64,000 nucleotides of DNA from Arcticibacter sp045629565 (GCF_045629565.1 NZ_JAZQRL010000027.1:4146-68145), one strand, 5' to 3'; numbered from the stretch's first letter, positions 7,752 to 17,661 are shown. A program made the numbers and translations. The notes: generated from the letters alone by a model not told the origin.

Positions 7752-9584
7752 TTAAAGGTTGGTGTGCCATACCTCCAAAGAAAAAATACAAAAGAGAATT
7801 TTAGCCCTTTTTTCGTCAGATATCTTTACCTTTCTATCGACTAGCTTTTCAACAAACGACCTGCTGATAAACTCCGGATATAAAGCCCCTGGCGAGCGCA
7901 AATATGAATGTACTATGTCCTTTAGTTCATTATCCATCCAACCCTTTAATGGCACTTCAAATCCCCGCTTTGGCTGATTTATGAGACTTTTTGGCAAGTA
8001 TTTCTTCGCCAGGTCACGAAGAAGGCTCTTTGTTCTTATATTTCTGATCTTAAAGTCGTCGCAAATGGAAGGGGCAAATTCTAATATGTCCTTAGAAAGA
8101 AAAGGACTCCTCCCTTCAAGAGAATGGGCCATCGTTGCAATGTCCATCTTCGGAAGCAGCCCGCTAAATAATATAGTTTGAAAATCCATTAATAACAGCT
8201 TCTTCAGCGACGAAATGGGAAGACCTGTGATACGTAAAAGATCAGTACTGATATCAGATAGCGGTGGCCTTCTAATAAATTCTGATTCAAAACCTACCAT
8301 CATATCAGATGAGGCTGAACTATACATCTGCAACGAGTTCTTAAAGCTGCCGAATTTCAAAAGCCTGTACAGATAATTGTAGTTGCTCATTTTCTCATTG
8401 GCAAGCGGCAACAGCTGCAATAACCCATTTGACAATCCCCTGCTTAAATCACTTCTATTAAAGAAATTAATATGTTTAAATGGTACGTACCTCCTGTATC
8501 CACCGAACAGTTCGTCGGCGCCATCGCCGTTCAGGACAACAGTAATATGTTTTTTTGCCGCCTTTGCAACGTAATAACTAGGAATTGCTGAATTATCACA
8601 ATAGGGTTCTCCGTAATTAATCAGGATAGATTCAATATCGTTCCTGAGATCCGAGAAAGAGATATCGACAACGGTATGGTTAGTATTATATTTTTCGGAT
8701 ACCTCCCGGGCCAGGCACGACTCATCATAAGCGCCCTCCATTCTCACGGTAAAGGTTTTTAACCTGGAAGAGTATCCTGAGGCAATTGCAGTGACCAGGC
8801 CACTGTCGATTCCTCCACTTAAAAAAGAGCCCACGTCCAGATCAGAACTATAAATTCGCCTTTTTATGCCTAACTGTAGTCGCTCATCTACCCCCCTAAT
8901 AGCATCCTGATAAGACAAGTGGTTTTCATTTTTATAATAATCAGAGATATCGAACCATTTAGTAACAGAGCTTTCAAATGTCTGGGTGTCGATTTTTAAA
9001 TAGCTTCCGTTCTCTACTTCGGTTATGTCTTTGTAAGGCGTTGATTTTCTGTAATGGTAGCCCAGATATAGGTAATCTGCAATGGAATTATAGTCGATCT
9101 GGGGTCTTAAAACTTTATAGATGGTCTTCAGTTCAGAAGAAAAGGCCAGGGTATCAAGTCTTTTATAAAGATATAACGGTTTTTTTCCGGCCCTGTCCCT
9201 GGCTAAATATAATTGCCGATGGACAGAATCGTACAAAGCAAAAGCAAACATACCATCGAATTCATCGAGCATCTTCATCCCAAGAATTTCAAACAAGAGA
9301 AGAATAGTTAAAGTATCAGAATGCGAGAAGGCCTGAAGTCCGTACTTGGCTCTAAGCTCATTATGATTATATATTTCGCCATTGAATACAATATATAAGC
9401 CGTTGTGACACATAGGCTGCGCTCCCATAGGGCTTAAGTCCTGAATGGCAAGACGGGTATGAAACATTTGCAGATTGTCAATCTCCAATTTATTCTGTTC
9501 ATCCGGACCACGATGGTACAATCCGTTTAGAATTAGATGGCTGTCTGTAGTCTGGTGATTTAGGGTACCGAATATTCCGCACAT
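7752..9584 (-). CDS. asnB: Asparagine-synthase-type glutamine amidotransferase, first copy
   Basis: 610 aa. The sequence opens MCGIFGTL: Cys2 is the class II glutaminase nucleophile, and YHRGPDEQ, LAIQDLSP and FNGEIYNH line the glutamine site. The synthetase half has the PP-loop SFLSGGIDSGL and later LNGDGADELFGGYRRY. Family enzymes use Gln and ATP to amidate a carboxylate through an acyl-adenylate. In polysaccharide loci (for example P. aeruginosa WbpS-type proteins) homologues are thought to amidate uronic acids rather than aspartate. Two copies in this locus, beside a uronate-producing dehydrogenase and epimerase, support that role here. Ten bp separate it from the upstream GT4 gene, so it is translated from the same message. 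Confidence 0.88.
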   Translation of the reverse strand: MCGIFGTLNHQTTDSHLILNGLYHRGPDEQNKLEIDNLQMFHTRLAIQDLSPMGAQPMCHNGLYIVFNGEIYNHNELRAKYGLQAFSHSDTLTILLLFEILGMKMLDEFDGMFAFALYDSVHRQLYLARDRAGKKPLYLYKRLDTLAFSSELKTIYKVLRPQIDYNSIADYLYLGYHYRKSTPYKDITEVENGSYLKIDTQTFESSVTKWFDISDYYKNENHLSYQDAIRGVDERLQLGIKRRIYSSDLDVGSFLSGGIDSGLVTAIASGYSSRLKTFTVRMEGAYDESCLAREVSEKYNTNHTVVDISFSDLRNDIESILINYGEPYCDNSAIPSYYVAKAAKKHITVVLNGDGADELFGGYRRYVPFKHINFFNRSDLSRGLSNGLLQLLPLANEKMSNYNYLYRLLKFGSFKNSLQMYSSASSDMMVGFESEFIRRPPLSDISTDLLRITGLPISSLKKLLLMDFQTILFSGLLPKMDIATMAHSLEGRSPFLSKDILEFAPSICDDFKIRNIRTKSLLRDLAKKYLPKSLINQPKRGFEVPLKGWMDNELKDIVHSYLRSPGALYPEFISRSFVEKLVDRKVKISDEKRAKILFCIFSLEVWHTNL

Positions 9585-9594
9585 TTTCTGGCTG

Positions 9595-10698
9595 TTATGA
9601 AGGTATTATTTCCATTTTTGGTAGTGTTTTCAGAGACAGCTGCTTGTTGATGACCTTTAGCCATTGATCCATGACTATGGATTCTGCGAAATTATCTTTA
9701 ACAAAGTTTCTGCCGCGGGTGCCAAAGAGCTCACGCTCTTCGGCATCCATGCGCATCACCTCTGACATTTTCCTCGCTAATTCATCAACGTTTCCCTGCT
9801 GAAAACTAAGACCGGATTTAGCTGACTCAATCAAACTTTTTACGCCACCTACATCGGGGCCAATAACAATTTTTTTGTTGGCCATTGCTTCAAGGATTGC
9901 ATTAGGCATGCTCTCAGTAAAAGACGAGACAACAAAGGCATCTGCATGATAGAGACAACTTCCAGTGTCAGATCTGAAACCGAGTAACTGAACCTTATCT
10001 TCGATATGCAGGTCCTGCAACATCTGGAGAGGCCAGGTTTGATTAAATAAATGGCCAACAACAATAAGCCTGAAATCTCGGTCTTTGATAATTGAAACGG
10101 CCTTAAATAACGTAGGGTAATCTTTTTCGCTCCGAAAATGAGCAACGCAGATCCATTCGAAGACATCGTCCTTAACTCGCTCCGATTGCTCTGTAAAGGA
10201 AGGTATCGTAATCGCATTGTTTATGACGACGCCGCCTTTTTTCACAAGTGAAAGCTGCTCAAAGCGCAGTCTTGATGATTCGGCATTGAAGACCACCACA
10301 TCATCCAAAACCAGCGATAACTTAAATGGGACGTACCACTTGCCAGGAATTTCTGCAGCCCTTATCGAAGAAATGAGCTTAAACTTAAATCTGAGCTTCA
10401 ACAGCCTTGCGAAGATTATTCCAATAAACATAAACGCGATTGTTATGTCAGGATTAAATGCTTTCACCTTTTGATTAAGCTCCTTCAGGTTAGAAAAAGG
10501 ATTGGCTTTCCAGCTTTTTAAATAGAAAACTTTAATGTCGGCAGCCGTTAGATCGATGGTATAATCGTTTTGCGGTAACAAGGAAATAATGGCAATATCA
10601 AAACCTGCCGACTTAAGAAACGACGCCAGTTTAACCATCTGGGTCTCTGCTCCCGCTTTGCTCAGTGCAGGAGTTACGAATAAAATTCTTTTGCTCAT
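9595..10698 (-). CDS. Glycosyltransferase family 4
   Basis: 367 aa GT-B enzyme starting MSKRILFVTPALSKAGAETQ, the usual glycine-rich acceptor-domain loop (GGAE form, here KAGAET). The donor domain shows WICVAHFRSEKDYPTLFKA and the ESMPNAILEAMANKK motif followed by GPDVGGVKSLI. No membrane segment apart from one moderately hydrophobic helix near residue 95. It sits between the two asnB-type genes, 24 bp from the upstream one, within a clearly polycistronic run. Sugar specificity unknown. Confidence 0.87.
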   Translation of the reverse strand: MSKRILFVTPALSKAGAETQMVKLASFLKSAGFDIAIISLLPQNDYTIDLTAADIKVFYLKSWKANPFSNLKELNQKVKAFNPDITIAFMFIGIIFARLLKLRFKFKLISSIRAAEIPGKWYVPFKLSLVLDDVVVFNAESSRLRFEQLSLVKKGGVVINNAITIPSFTEQSERVKDDVFEWICVAHFRSEKDYPTLFKAVSIIKDRDFRLIVVGHLFNQTWPLQMLQDLHIEDKVQLLGFRSDTGSCLYHADAFVVSSFTESMPNAILEAMANKKIVIGPDVGGVKSLIESAKSGLSFQQGNVDELARKMSEVMRMDAEERELFGTRGRNFVKDNFAESIVMDQWLKVINKQLSLKTLPKMEIIPS

Positions 10699-10722
10699 CT
10701 ATAACGGGTAATGAAAATTAAA

Positions 10723-12561
10723 TCACATGACTGCTTCTGGTAAGAGCTTATTATCATAAACTTTCAACCACTGTTTAAGTACAAGTAGTTTCCAAATTTG
10801 AGGATAGCGGTTCCACTTTCCCGTCATATGTTCATTGATGATTTCGAGCGTTCTTCTAACGTTAATTCCGGGAATAGATTTTAACTCGCGTTCTGAAAGG
10901 TTATCCAATACATATTCTTTTAGTTCGTCTCTAAACCATTCTTTAAAGGGCATAGTAAAGCCTGCCTTGGGCCGATTGAACATTTGAGCAGGTACGTATT
11001 CAAATAATATTTCCTTCAATATTCGCTTTTGTGTGGTTCCGGTATATTTATATTTAGTAGGCAAATTGCGGCTGAACTCCATTACCCGGTAGTCCATAAG
11101 AGGTGATCTGGATTCCAGGGAAAATGCCATTGAAGCCCTGTCGACCTTGGTATTGATATCCTCATTCAAGTAAGTTTTAATATCAAAATCCGAAAGGTTT
11201 TCCAGCAGATTTTTTTGTTTATTAGTCAATATATCACGGAACGAATTTTCTAAACCCAAGTCGGGCTCTAATACCCAGGAGTTTTCCATTCCCCCAAACA
11301 TCTTCACATACAACACCTCTATATCTTTCAAGGAAATACCCATCCCGATGAGCTTATGAACATAGTTGGGTGAAAGATTGATACAAGCTGCAAAAAACCG
11401 ACGGGCGGACAGTGGTAACCCGAAGATTGGGGAGATATTATTAAACCATTTATATCGGGTATATCCGATGAAGCCCTCGTCTCCCCCGTCGCCACTCAAT
11501 GCAACTGTCACGTGATCTTTTGTATACTTACTTAATAACAAGGAAGGAATAGCACTGGAGTCTGCAAAGGGCTCGTCGTAATACCGCGAAAAATTCTCGA
11601 TAAGATTGATGCCCATATCGTAATTACATTCGATGGTATGATGTTCAGTACCGAGATGAGAGGCAACCATCGATGCATATTTACTTTCGTCAAAGTCCTT
11701 TTCATTGAATTTAATGGAAAAGGTCATTACATTATTCGTCATTTGTGAAGCCAAAGCAGCTATTAATGAAGAATCTATACCGCCGGAAAGAAAGATACCC
11801 AAAGGCACATCAGCGTTCATCCTGATTTTAACAGCATCTGTAAGAAGATCCTTAAGCTCCGTCTTTGCATCATTGAAACTTCCCTGAAATTTATTAGTCC
11901 AGGAGTAGTCCAGGTCCCAATATTTTTGGGTTTCAAGAACCCCCGTAGTGCAATGAAATTTAAACGAGTGGCCAGCCGGGAGCTTTTTAACCTCCTTCCA
12001 GATAGAACGTGGTTCGGGAACATACCCCCAGATTAAATATTCACGTATAGCCTGCTGATCCACAGTAACATCATTGCGGAGCGCTATTTGGGACGGTTGA
12101 CTTGCAAATTCGAACTCGGTTTCGTTGTGGCAATAATAAAACGGCTTTTTCCCCAGTCTGTCCCTGGCACCAAACAGAACGCGTTCCCGCGAGTCGTAAA
12201 TAGTGAATGCAAACATTCCATTGAACTTCTGTACACAGGAACTCCCGTATTCCAGATATGCGGCACAGATAACTTCGGTATCGGAAGTGGTGTAAAAAGA
12301 ATATCCTTTCTTCTTGAGTTCTGCTTTTATATCAAGGAAATTATATATTTCGCCATTAAATACAATTAGCAGATGCTTATAGGAAAATGGTTGATTAGAT
12401 CGGGGGTCAAGATCTATTATCGCTAAACGATTATGGCCAAGAACGACGTCATCGGTATAGCAGATTGCCGAAAAATCCGGTCCCCTAAAACTTGCTTTAT
12501 TAAGTTTTTCCCTGATGACATCTTCACCATACTTAATGGTAGAACCATATATACCACACAT
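10723..12561 (-). CDS. asnB: Asparagine-synthase-type glutamine amidotransferase, second copy
   Basis: 612 aa, starts MCGIYGST with catalytic Cys2, then FRGPDFS, LAIIDLDPRSNQPF and FNGEIYNF. PP-loop is IFLSGGIDSSLIAAL; VALSGDGGDEGFIGYTRYKW follows. Both the glutaminase and ATP-binding halves look intact. It differs clearly from the copy at 7752-9584 throughout, so this is not a recent tandem duplication; the two may amidate different uronic acids of one repeat unit or act on different intermediates. Upstream is a GT4 gene 60 bp away. It could also be a housekeeping asparagine synthetase, but placement inside the locus argues against it. Confidence 0.88.
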   Translation of the reverse strand: MCGIYGSTIKYGEDVIREKLNKASFRGPDFSAICYTDDVVLGHNRLAIIDLDPRSNQPFSYKHLLIVFNGEIYNFLDIKAELKKKGYSFYTTSDTEVICAAYLEYGSSCVQKFNGMFAFTIYDSRERVLFGARDRLGKKPFYYCHNETEFEFASQPSQIALRNDVTVDQQAIREYLIWGYVPEPRSIWKEVKKLPAGHSFKFHCTTGVLETQKYWDLDYSWTNKFQGSFNDAKTELKDLLTDAVKIRMNADVPLGIFLSGGIDSSLIAALASQMTNNVMTFSIKFNEKDFDESKYASMVASHLGTEHHTIECNYDMGINLIENFSRYYDEPFADSSAIPSLLLSKYTKDHVTVALSGDGGDEGFIGYTRYKWFNNISPIFGLPLSARRFFAACINLSPNYVHKLIGMGISLKDIEVLYVKMFGGMENSWVLEPDLGLENSFRDILTNKQKNLLENLSDFDIKTYLNEDINTKVDRASMAFSLESRSPLMDYRVMEFSRNLPTKYKYTGTTQKRILKEILFEYVPAQMFNRPKAGFTMPFKEWFRDELKEYVLDNLSERELKSIPGINVRRTLEIINEHMTGKWNRYPQIWKLLVLKQWLKVYDNKLLPEAVM

Positions 12562-12621
12562 ATTTAAAGCTTAATTAGTTCGTTGATAGTTTAGTTGATT
12601 GGCTAATTGAAATATGGAGCT

Positions 12622-13674
12622 TCATGAAAGCAGGTTTTCGTAAGAGGCTGCTATCTTGTTGATCCCAAACCTGTCAATAATGTCTTCCTTGATTGCTTTT
12701 GAATTCCAGGATGCGTTACAAGCTTTGACAGTATGCTCCTTAAATGACTGTAGATCTCCCTGATCAATTATATAACCGTTAAATCCCGGTCTGATAATCA
12801 ATGGAATTCCACTAACATTAAATGATACGACGGGAACGCCAACCGATAAAGATTCGATGACTACGTTTGGAAAGCCCTCTGTAAAAGAAGTCAATACCAT
12901 CAGATCATATTCTGAAATCACTTTTGTTATATGCTGAACTACACCCGCCAGTTTTACACGGTTTGCGACCCCTAATGAATGTATCTTTTCCTGAAGCTCA
13001 GCCTTTACAGGGCCATCACCAACTATGGTCAGGGTATATTCAAAAGGCAGAGCGCTAAAAATATCCAGCAACCTGAACAAGCCTTTCTCTTTTGCTAATC
13101 GCGCAACTACGATAAGGTGCTTGCCGGGCCGATTGGTGCTACACTTTATAATGGGTGTCGATAAAACTGGATTGGGTATCACTACCAGCTTGTCATCGGG
13201 AATGTGGTAATTTCGGATAAGCGAACTTTTTACTTCTTCAGACTGACATATTCCGAACTTAATCCTTCTGTATATTGTGGGAACAAAGAGATCTATAATC
13301 CGTGATTTAAACCCGCTGTATGGCAGGATAATTTCTAAGACATTGGACTCCCGGGCAACAAGAGTGGGTATGCGGCAAAATATAGACACAATGGACAAAA
13401 GGGCTGTGATGTGGCTTCCTGTGGTAAAAACAGCATGAGGATTCTCTGATCTTACCAAATTGAGGATTCTGGAAAACGAAAGTGAGACTCTGATTGAATT
13501 TAACCGAATAACCCGTACTCCCTCTATTTCAGGCGAAAAGAAAGGGTTTCGGGAGTCTAAAACAATCAGCGTGACTTTATATTTTGATTTATCAAGATAT
13601 TGCGATAAAAGCCAATACACCCGTTCGGATCCTCCGGCCTGCAGAGAGCTGACTATAAAAAATATTGTTTTCAT
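12622..13674 (-). CDS. Glycosyltransferase family 4
   Basis: 350 aa. Opens MKTIFFIVSSLQAGGSERV, the GGxER acceptor loop. Donor domain: KHLIVVARLAKEKGLFRLLDIF, then TSFTEGFPNVVIESLSVGVPVVSF. Both glutamates of the E.x7.E donor motif are present. It follows the GT2 gene by 17 bp and precedes the second asnB-type gene. One of four GT4 enzymes in the locus; order in repeat-unit assembly cannot be inferred. Confidence 0.87.
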   Translation of the reverse strand: MKTIFFIVSSLQAGGSERVYWLLSQYLDKSKYKVTLIVLDSRNPFFSPEIEGVRVIRLNSIRVSLSFSRILNLVRSENPHAVFTTGSHITALLSIVSIFCRIPTLVARESNVLEIILPYSGFKSRIIDLFVPTIYRRIKFGICQSEEVKSSLIRNYHIPDDKLVVIPNPVLSTPIIKCSTNRPGKHLIVVARLAKEKGLFRLLDIFSALPFEYTLTIVGDGPVKAELQEKIHSLGVANRVKLAGVVQHITKVISEYDLMVLTSFTEGFPNVVIESLSVGVPVVSFNVSGIPLIIRPGFNGYIIDQGDLQSFKEHTVKACNASWNSKAIKEDIIDRFGINKIAASYENLLS

Positions 13675-13691
13675 TTAAGGTTGTGCCTCGA

Positions 13692-14471
13692 TTAAACAAA
13701 TGCCTTCTGCATCATGTAGTAACATAGATACTTCGTATTAATAACCAGGTATTCTCTAAGATTATATTTCCTTAAGTCGGCGCCGAACTCGTCTAAATAA
13801 ACTGAATATCCCTTTTTCATATACTCCGAATTCTTTATAATACCAAGCCTGTTCGACAATCTATCATCACCTTCATCGTCATATGATCGAACAGGAGTAC
13901 TATCATAAAAAACTTTGTAGCCACTTTTCGCAATTGATAGCCAGGTTATACTTTCAAAACCCCTAAGATCCCTTAATAGAAATTCCTTTAACACTTCAGA
14001 CCTGCAAATGGGCAGATATTCTCCTACACTGCAACTTAACAGGTCTTTGTATATTTTGAAGCCCCTAAAAGAGGGATCATATAACAGGCTTCCGTTTCTT
14101 AATAGTCTGGTGCCGGAAAAGAGTAAATCGAACTCATTCTTTTGTACCAGATCTATGAGGTATGCTAGTGCTCCATCCTCCAAAAGGTCATCAGAGTCCA
14201 GCAGAACAATATATTGATTCCTGGAATTCAATATGCCAGTGTTTTTTGCTGCGGCTACACCGCTATTTTCGCTATGTTTAACCAGCCTGATTCGATTTTC
14301 AGCAACTAGCGACCTCAACTCATCTTCGGTGCCGTCAGTTGATCCGTCATCAACTACCACTATTTCGGTCGAGGTATTATCTTCCATTTGCTTTAATACG
14401 CTGTTAATGGCCCTCCTGACTTTGTAGGCGCGATTAAAGGTTGGAATTACAAAGGATAAAAGCATCTTCAA
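13692..14471 (-). CDS. Glycosyltransferase family 2
   Basis: 259 aa (start 14471; ATG 14465 also possible). GT-A fold with LSFVIPTFNRAYKVRRAINSV, VVVDDGSTDGTED (UDP-binding DDGS) and VLLDSDDLLEDGAL, where the DxD-like SDD binds the metal-diphosphate. Inverting transferases of this type add sugars to lipid carriers in the cytoplasm. The start lies 4 bp after the stop of the polymerase gene, so the two are probably translationally coupled. Confidence 0.87.
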   Translation of the reverse strand: MKMLLSFVIPTFNRAYKVRRAINSVLKQMEDNTSTEIVVVDDGSTDGTEDELRSLVAENRIRLVKHSENSGVAAAKNTGILNSRNQYIVLLDSDDLLEDGALAYLIDLVQKNEFDLLFSGTRLLRNGSLLYDPSFRGFKIYKDLLSCSVGEYLPICRSEVLKEFLLRDLRGFESITWLSIAKSGYKVFYDSTPVRSYDDEGDDRLSNRLGIIKNSEYMKKGYSVYLDEFGADLRKYNLREYLVINTKYLCYYMMQKAFV

Positions 14472-14475
14472 AAGT

Positions 14476-15675
14476 TTAGGCTGGAACGTGGATCATTTTC
14501 ATTTTATAGGAATGAAGCAGGCTGAAATACAAGAAAACCGTGGGACCATCGGCACTTATTAACCATGCATTATGAGACAGGGCATTTATTGATACTGCCA
14601 AAAATGAAAAACATAAACAAACTATTAACGAATTCTCCCGAACCTTTATATTTTGTATGACCAGTTTTAGCACTTTCAGTACTTTAAAGTACAAGGCTAT
14701 AAGCAGGCCGATGCCCAGGAACGGCCCTAAATAAGTCACGAACATAAGATATGCATTATGAGAGGTCAGTCCGGATGAAAACACATGGTTGCGATAGACG
14801 ACCTCCTTCCAGGTTTTGCCGTAAAAAATCAATCCATATGGATAATTTCCTACTATCTTAATATTCTCCAGGGTAAGACCAGAACGGTTAAATCGGGCAT
14901 CGTTCTCTTCGTTTTTGGTAACAATATTATTTTTTGTGTCCAGTGACTCTTTAACTACATAAGTATAAGAGCCATATCCTACGGCAAGTAGGATGCCGAT
15001 AATAAAAACCGCTTTAAAGCCCTCATAAAACAGCAAAAACAGAAGTGAGGTAAACACGAAGGCAACAAAGACCGATCTGTTCATGCCCAGGAAGATTAAT
15101 ACACTGCAGGCTAGAAACACAATAGGTTTCCATATAAACGGCTTCCTGTATGTAAAGGAATAAATGAAGGCAAATGACACCAGGGCAGCCAGCTGATAAC
15201 CAAAGGTAAATATGGTAGTAGAAATTCCGGATGGGCTCTGTAGTACTTGCTCTCCCATTATCAATTCCCGAATCTTGATACTTTCGGAAACGAAGAAGTG
15301 GTTTAAAACCATTATCAAAGCCGATAACAGAAGAAGTGAGAAAAAGATAAGGACAGAATACTGAAATCTGACAGCGTTGCTCCCGACGATAAAATTAAAA
15401 TACACGGCGCAGATAAGGACAACAAAACTATATGCGAGAAACGACTTTAAATCGTGCTGTCCTACAGCATAATAAAAAAAAGCAGCAATGGTAAATAACA
15501 TTACCTCCTTACGATAGAGAAACGCAATAGTCTTATCCCTGAAGAACAGAAAAAGGGGCGTTATGAAAACTGCTGGTGCTGGAATCCTGAAGAACCCGGT
15601 CATAAAAATGCCAAATGTCAGCGAATAGAGATAAAATCCCATCAGAACAAAAAGTATCAATCTTTTAAACGTCAT
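14476..15675 (-). CDS. wzy: O-antigen/EPS polymerase, Wzy-like
   Basis: 399 aa, dominated by hydrophobic segments, roughly eleven predicted membrane spans. A longer hydrophilic stretch at about 235-290 (KESLDTKNNIVTKNEENDAR..RSGL) fits the large periplasmic loop of Wzy/O-antigen ligase proteins, and it is followed by NHVFSSGLTSHNAYL, resembling the H-x-HN/SHNxxL patch of Wzy_C (O-antigen ligase) family members. It would polymerise repeat units brought across by the flippase. As usual for Wzy, sequence identity is low, so the call rests on topology, the SHN motif and location between sugar-transferase genes. An O-antigen ligase is the alternative. Confidence 0.78.
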   Translation of the reverse strand: MTFKRLILFVLMGFYLYSLTFGIFMTGFFRIPAPAVFITPLFLFFRDKTIAFLYRKEVMLFTIAAFFYYAVGQHDLKSFLAYSFVVLICAVYFNFIVGSNAVRFQYSVLIFFSLLLLSALIMVLNHFFVSESIKIRELIMGEQVLQSPSGISTTIFTFGYQLAALVSFAFIYSFTYRKPFIWKPIVFLACSVLIFLGMNRSVFVAFVFTSLLFLLFYEGFKAVFIIGILLAVGYGSYTYVVKESLDTKNNIVTKNEENDARFNRSGLTLENIKIVGNYPYGLIFYGKTWKEVVYRNHVFSSGLTSHNAYLMFVTYLGPFLGIGLLIALYFKVLKVLKLVIQNIKVRENSLIVCLCFSFLAVSINALSHNAWLISADGPTVFLYFSLLHSYKMKMIHVPA

Positions 15676-15706
15676 GGTATATTCCTATATGCGCTATAGC
15701 TGTATC

Positions 15707-16300
15707 TCATTTTCTAACAACCTTGAAGAGGGTAATCGCTATTATCTTTAAATCAACCCAAAAGTTATTGTCATTGATATACTTAAGGTTTTGCTCTATT
15801 TTCAGCGGAATAATCGTATTTATATAAAAATGCTCCGGGTCATCAGATGTGGCCAAAATCTCACTTTCGTTATGGAACTGTATAGAGGCCCAGTCTGTTA
15901 TGCCCGGTTTTACTGACAGAATACTGCATTGCCTTTTATCATAGAGATCTACATACTTCCTAACTTCCGGGCGTGGCCCCACTAAGCTCATATCGCCCGT
16001 CAGAACGTTGAGAAGCTGGGGTAGTTCATCCATTTTATATTTCCTTAACCAGTAACCACAGCTGGTTATTCTGGTATCGATGTTACTAATAGTCAGCAGG
16101 CCTGACTTCTCAGAACCTTTAAACATTGTTCTGAATTTATAGAGACTAAAGTCTTTGTTGTTAAGCCCTACTCTGGTTTGTTTGTAGAAAACCGGTCCCT
16201 TTGAATCTAATAAGACACATAGCGAGACCACAATAAAGACAGGGCTGAGCACTATCAGACCGATCACGGAAAGTGAGATATCGAAAGCTCGTTTTAACAT
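15707..16300 (-). CDS. Initiating phosphoglycosyl transferase (small monotopic PGT, PglC-like)
   Basis: 197 aa, the size of the catalytic core alone (PglC type) without the N-terminal multi-span domain of WcaJ/WbaP. N-terminal re-entrant hydrophobic helix, then KFRTMF, LRKYKMDELPQLLNVLTGDMSLVGPRPE (Asp-Glu catalytic dyad in DELP) and the C-terminal PGITDWASIQF. It transfers a phosphosugar from UDP-sugar to undecaprenyl phosphate and so starts the repeat unit. PglC-like size together with PglF-, PglE- and PglD-like genes suggests UDP-diNAcBac or a related sugar as the first residue. It is 15 bp downstream of the DegT aminotransferase. Confidence 0.92.
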   Translation of the reverse strand: MLKRAFDISLSVIGLIVLSPVFIVVSLCVLLDSKGPVFYKQTRVGLNNKDFSLYKFRTMFKGSEKSGLLTISNIDTRITSCGYWLRKYKMDELPQLLNVLTGDMSLVGPRPEVRKYVDLYDKRQCSILSVKPGITDWASIQFHNESEILATSDDPEHFYINTIIPLKIEQNLKYINDNNFWVDLKIIAITLFKVVRK

Positions 16301-16315
16301 ACTATTGCTTTGATA

Positions 16316-17611
16316 TTATGTGAACAGTATTCCTCTATTTTCTTTTAAATCACCTAAGGATCTGTGAGATTCGATATGAGGTTCTTTCGTCACCGTCTCA
16401 TTCAGATGATACTGGACTTCATGAATAACGGAGTCTATGACAAACTTACTTTGCTCTTCTTCCAGCTGCGGATAAATAGGCAAAGAAATCTCGCATGCAT
16501 ACTGCCTGTAAGAATTAGGATAGTCATTGATAGAATAGCCCAGGTTTTTAAATAGTGTAAACATTGGCATCGGTATGAAGTGCACATTCACACAAATGCC
16601 TTTTTCCGTGAGATGCTCAATAATATGGTCGCGCTCTCTTTCGGTAATACCCCTTATTCTTAAAGGAAATATATGGTAACTCGACTCTCGTTCCTCATCT
16701 TGTAAAGGAGGAGGCACAAACCAATTAAACGCTTTGAACGCGCTGAAATATTTATAAGCTATTTCTTTACGGGAAGAAAGCAATTTGCGCTGATACTGCC
16801 TTATCTGAGCCAGCCCTATTGCAGCACAAATGTCGGGCATATTGAATTTCAAGCCCTGGAAAAGGATATCATATTTCCAGTTTCCAGCTCTGGATTTTGA
16901 ATACGCATCCCTGTTCTGACCATTGAGTGAATAGATCTTCAGAAAATCATAGACCAGCTCATTATCAAAGTCTTCGGGGAGGTTTAAGCAAATACAGCCT
17001 CCTTCCGCAGTTGTAATGTTTTTAACCGCATGAAAGGAAAAGATACTGACATCAGCTTTAACTGATGCTGATTTCCCCTCATACACTGCTCCGATAGAAT
17101 GCGCCGCATCTGAAATTAGTAATATCCGGCCGAGTTTCGATTGATTGGCACTCTCCGGCTTGAAGATATTTATTACTTCCGGATCATTTATAACAGCCAT
17201 GATCGCATTATAGTCACAGGGCCAACCAGCAATATCGACTGGAATAATGACCTTAGTTTTGGATGTTATTGCCTGTTTTATCTTATCAACGTCAATGGTT
17301 AGATCATCAGAAATATCTACCATAACAGGTGTAGCACCGCAGTTCAAAACGCACAGAGCCGTGGCGCTATAAGTATATGCCGGCATGATCACTTCGTCCC
17401 CCTCCTTAACCCCAAACCACTTAAGCATTAAAATGGCACCCGACGTCCATGAGTTAACACAGACCGCTGCTTTTGTTCCAGTAAGTTTTACAACTTCGCA
17501 CTCTAGCGCCTTCACCTTAGGACCTGTAGTAATCCATTTGGATTGCAGCGTATCGATCACTTCATTGATTACTGCCTCATCAATATAAGGTGGCGAAAAT
17601 GGAATGTTCAT
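16316..17611 (-). CDS. DegT/DnrJ/EryC1/StrS-type PLP aminotransferase (PglE-like)
   Basis: 431 aa. MNIPFSPPYID..WITTGPKV is the typical opening of sugar 4-aminotransferases. The PLP pocket is seen in VCVNSWTSG, LLISDAAHSIGA and the Schiff-base lysine in SFHAVKNITTAEGG. It would aminate a UDP-4-keto-6-deoxy-hexose such as the PglF-like product, using Glu as donor. The adjacent gene is the initiating sugar transferase, an arrangement often found when the aminosugar is the first one loaded. The last 25 residues are hydrophilic and extend past the usual family end. Exact substrate not decided from sequence. Confidence 0.88.
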   Translation of the reverse strand: MNIPFSPPYIDEAVINEVIDTLQSKWITTGPKVKALECEVVKLTGTKAAVCVNSWTSGAILMLKWFGVKEGDEVIMPAYTYSATALCVLNCGATPVMVDISDDLTIDVDKIKQAITSKTKVIIPVDIAGWPCDYNAIMAVINDPEVINIFKPESANQSKLGRILLISDAAHSIGAVYEGKSASVKADVSIFSFHAVKNITTAEGGCICLNLPEDFDNELVYDFLKIYSLNGQNRDAYSKSRAGNWKYDILFQGLKFNMPDICAAIGLAQIRQYQRKLLSSRKEIAYKYFSAFKAFNWFVPPPLQDEERESSYHIFPLRIRGITERERDHIIEHLTEKGICVNVHFIPMPMFTLFKNLGYSINDYPNSYRQYACEISLPIYPQLEEEQSKFVIDSVIHEVQYHLNETVTKEPHIESHRSLGDLKENRGILFT

Positions 17612-17661
17612 ATCAGAATATGTTTAGAGATATTTGAAATCATTTACAAACAGCATTGTGG

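Noticed and set aside
7752..12561. The asnB-type genes as housekeeping asparagine synthetases or a recent duplication
   Set aside because: Both are embedded between glycosyltransferase genes with short gaps, and the two proteins differ throughout.
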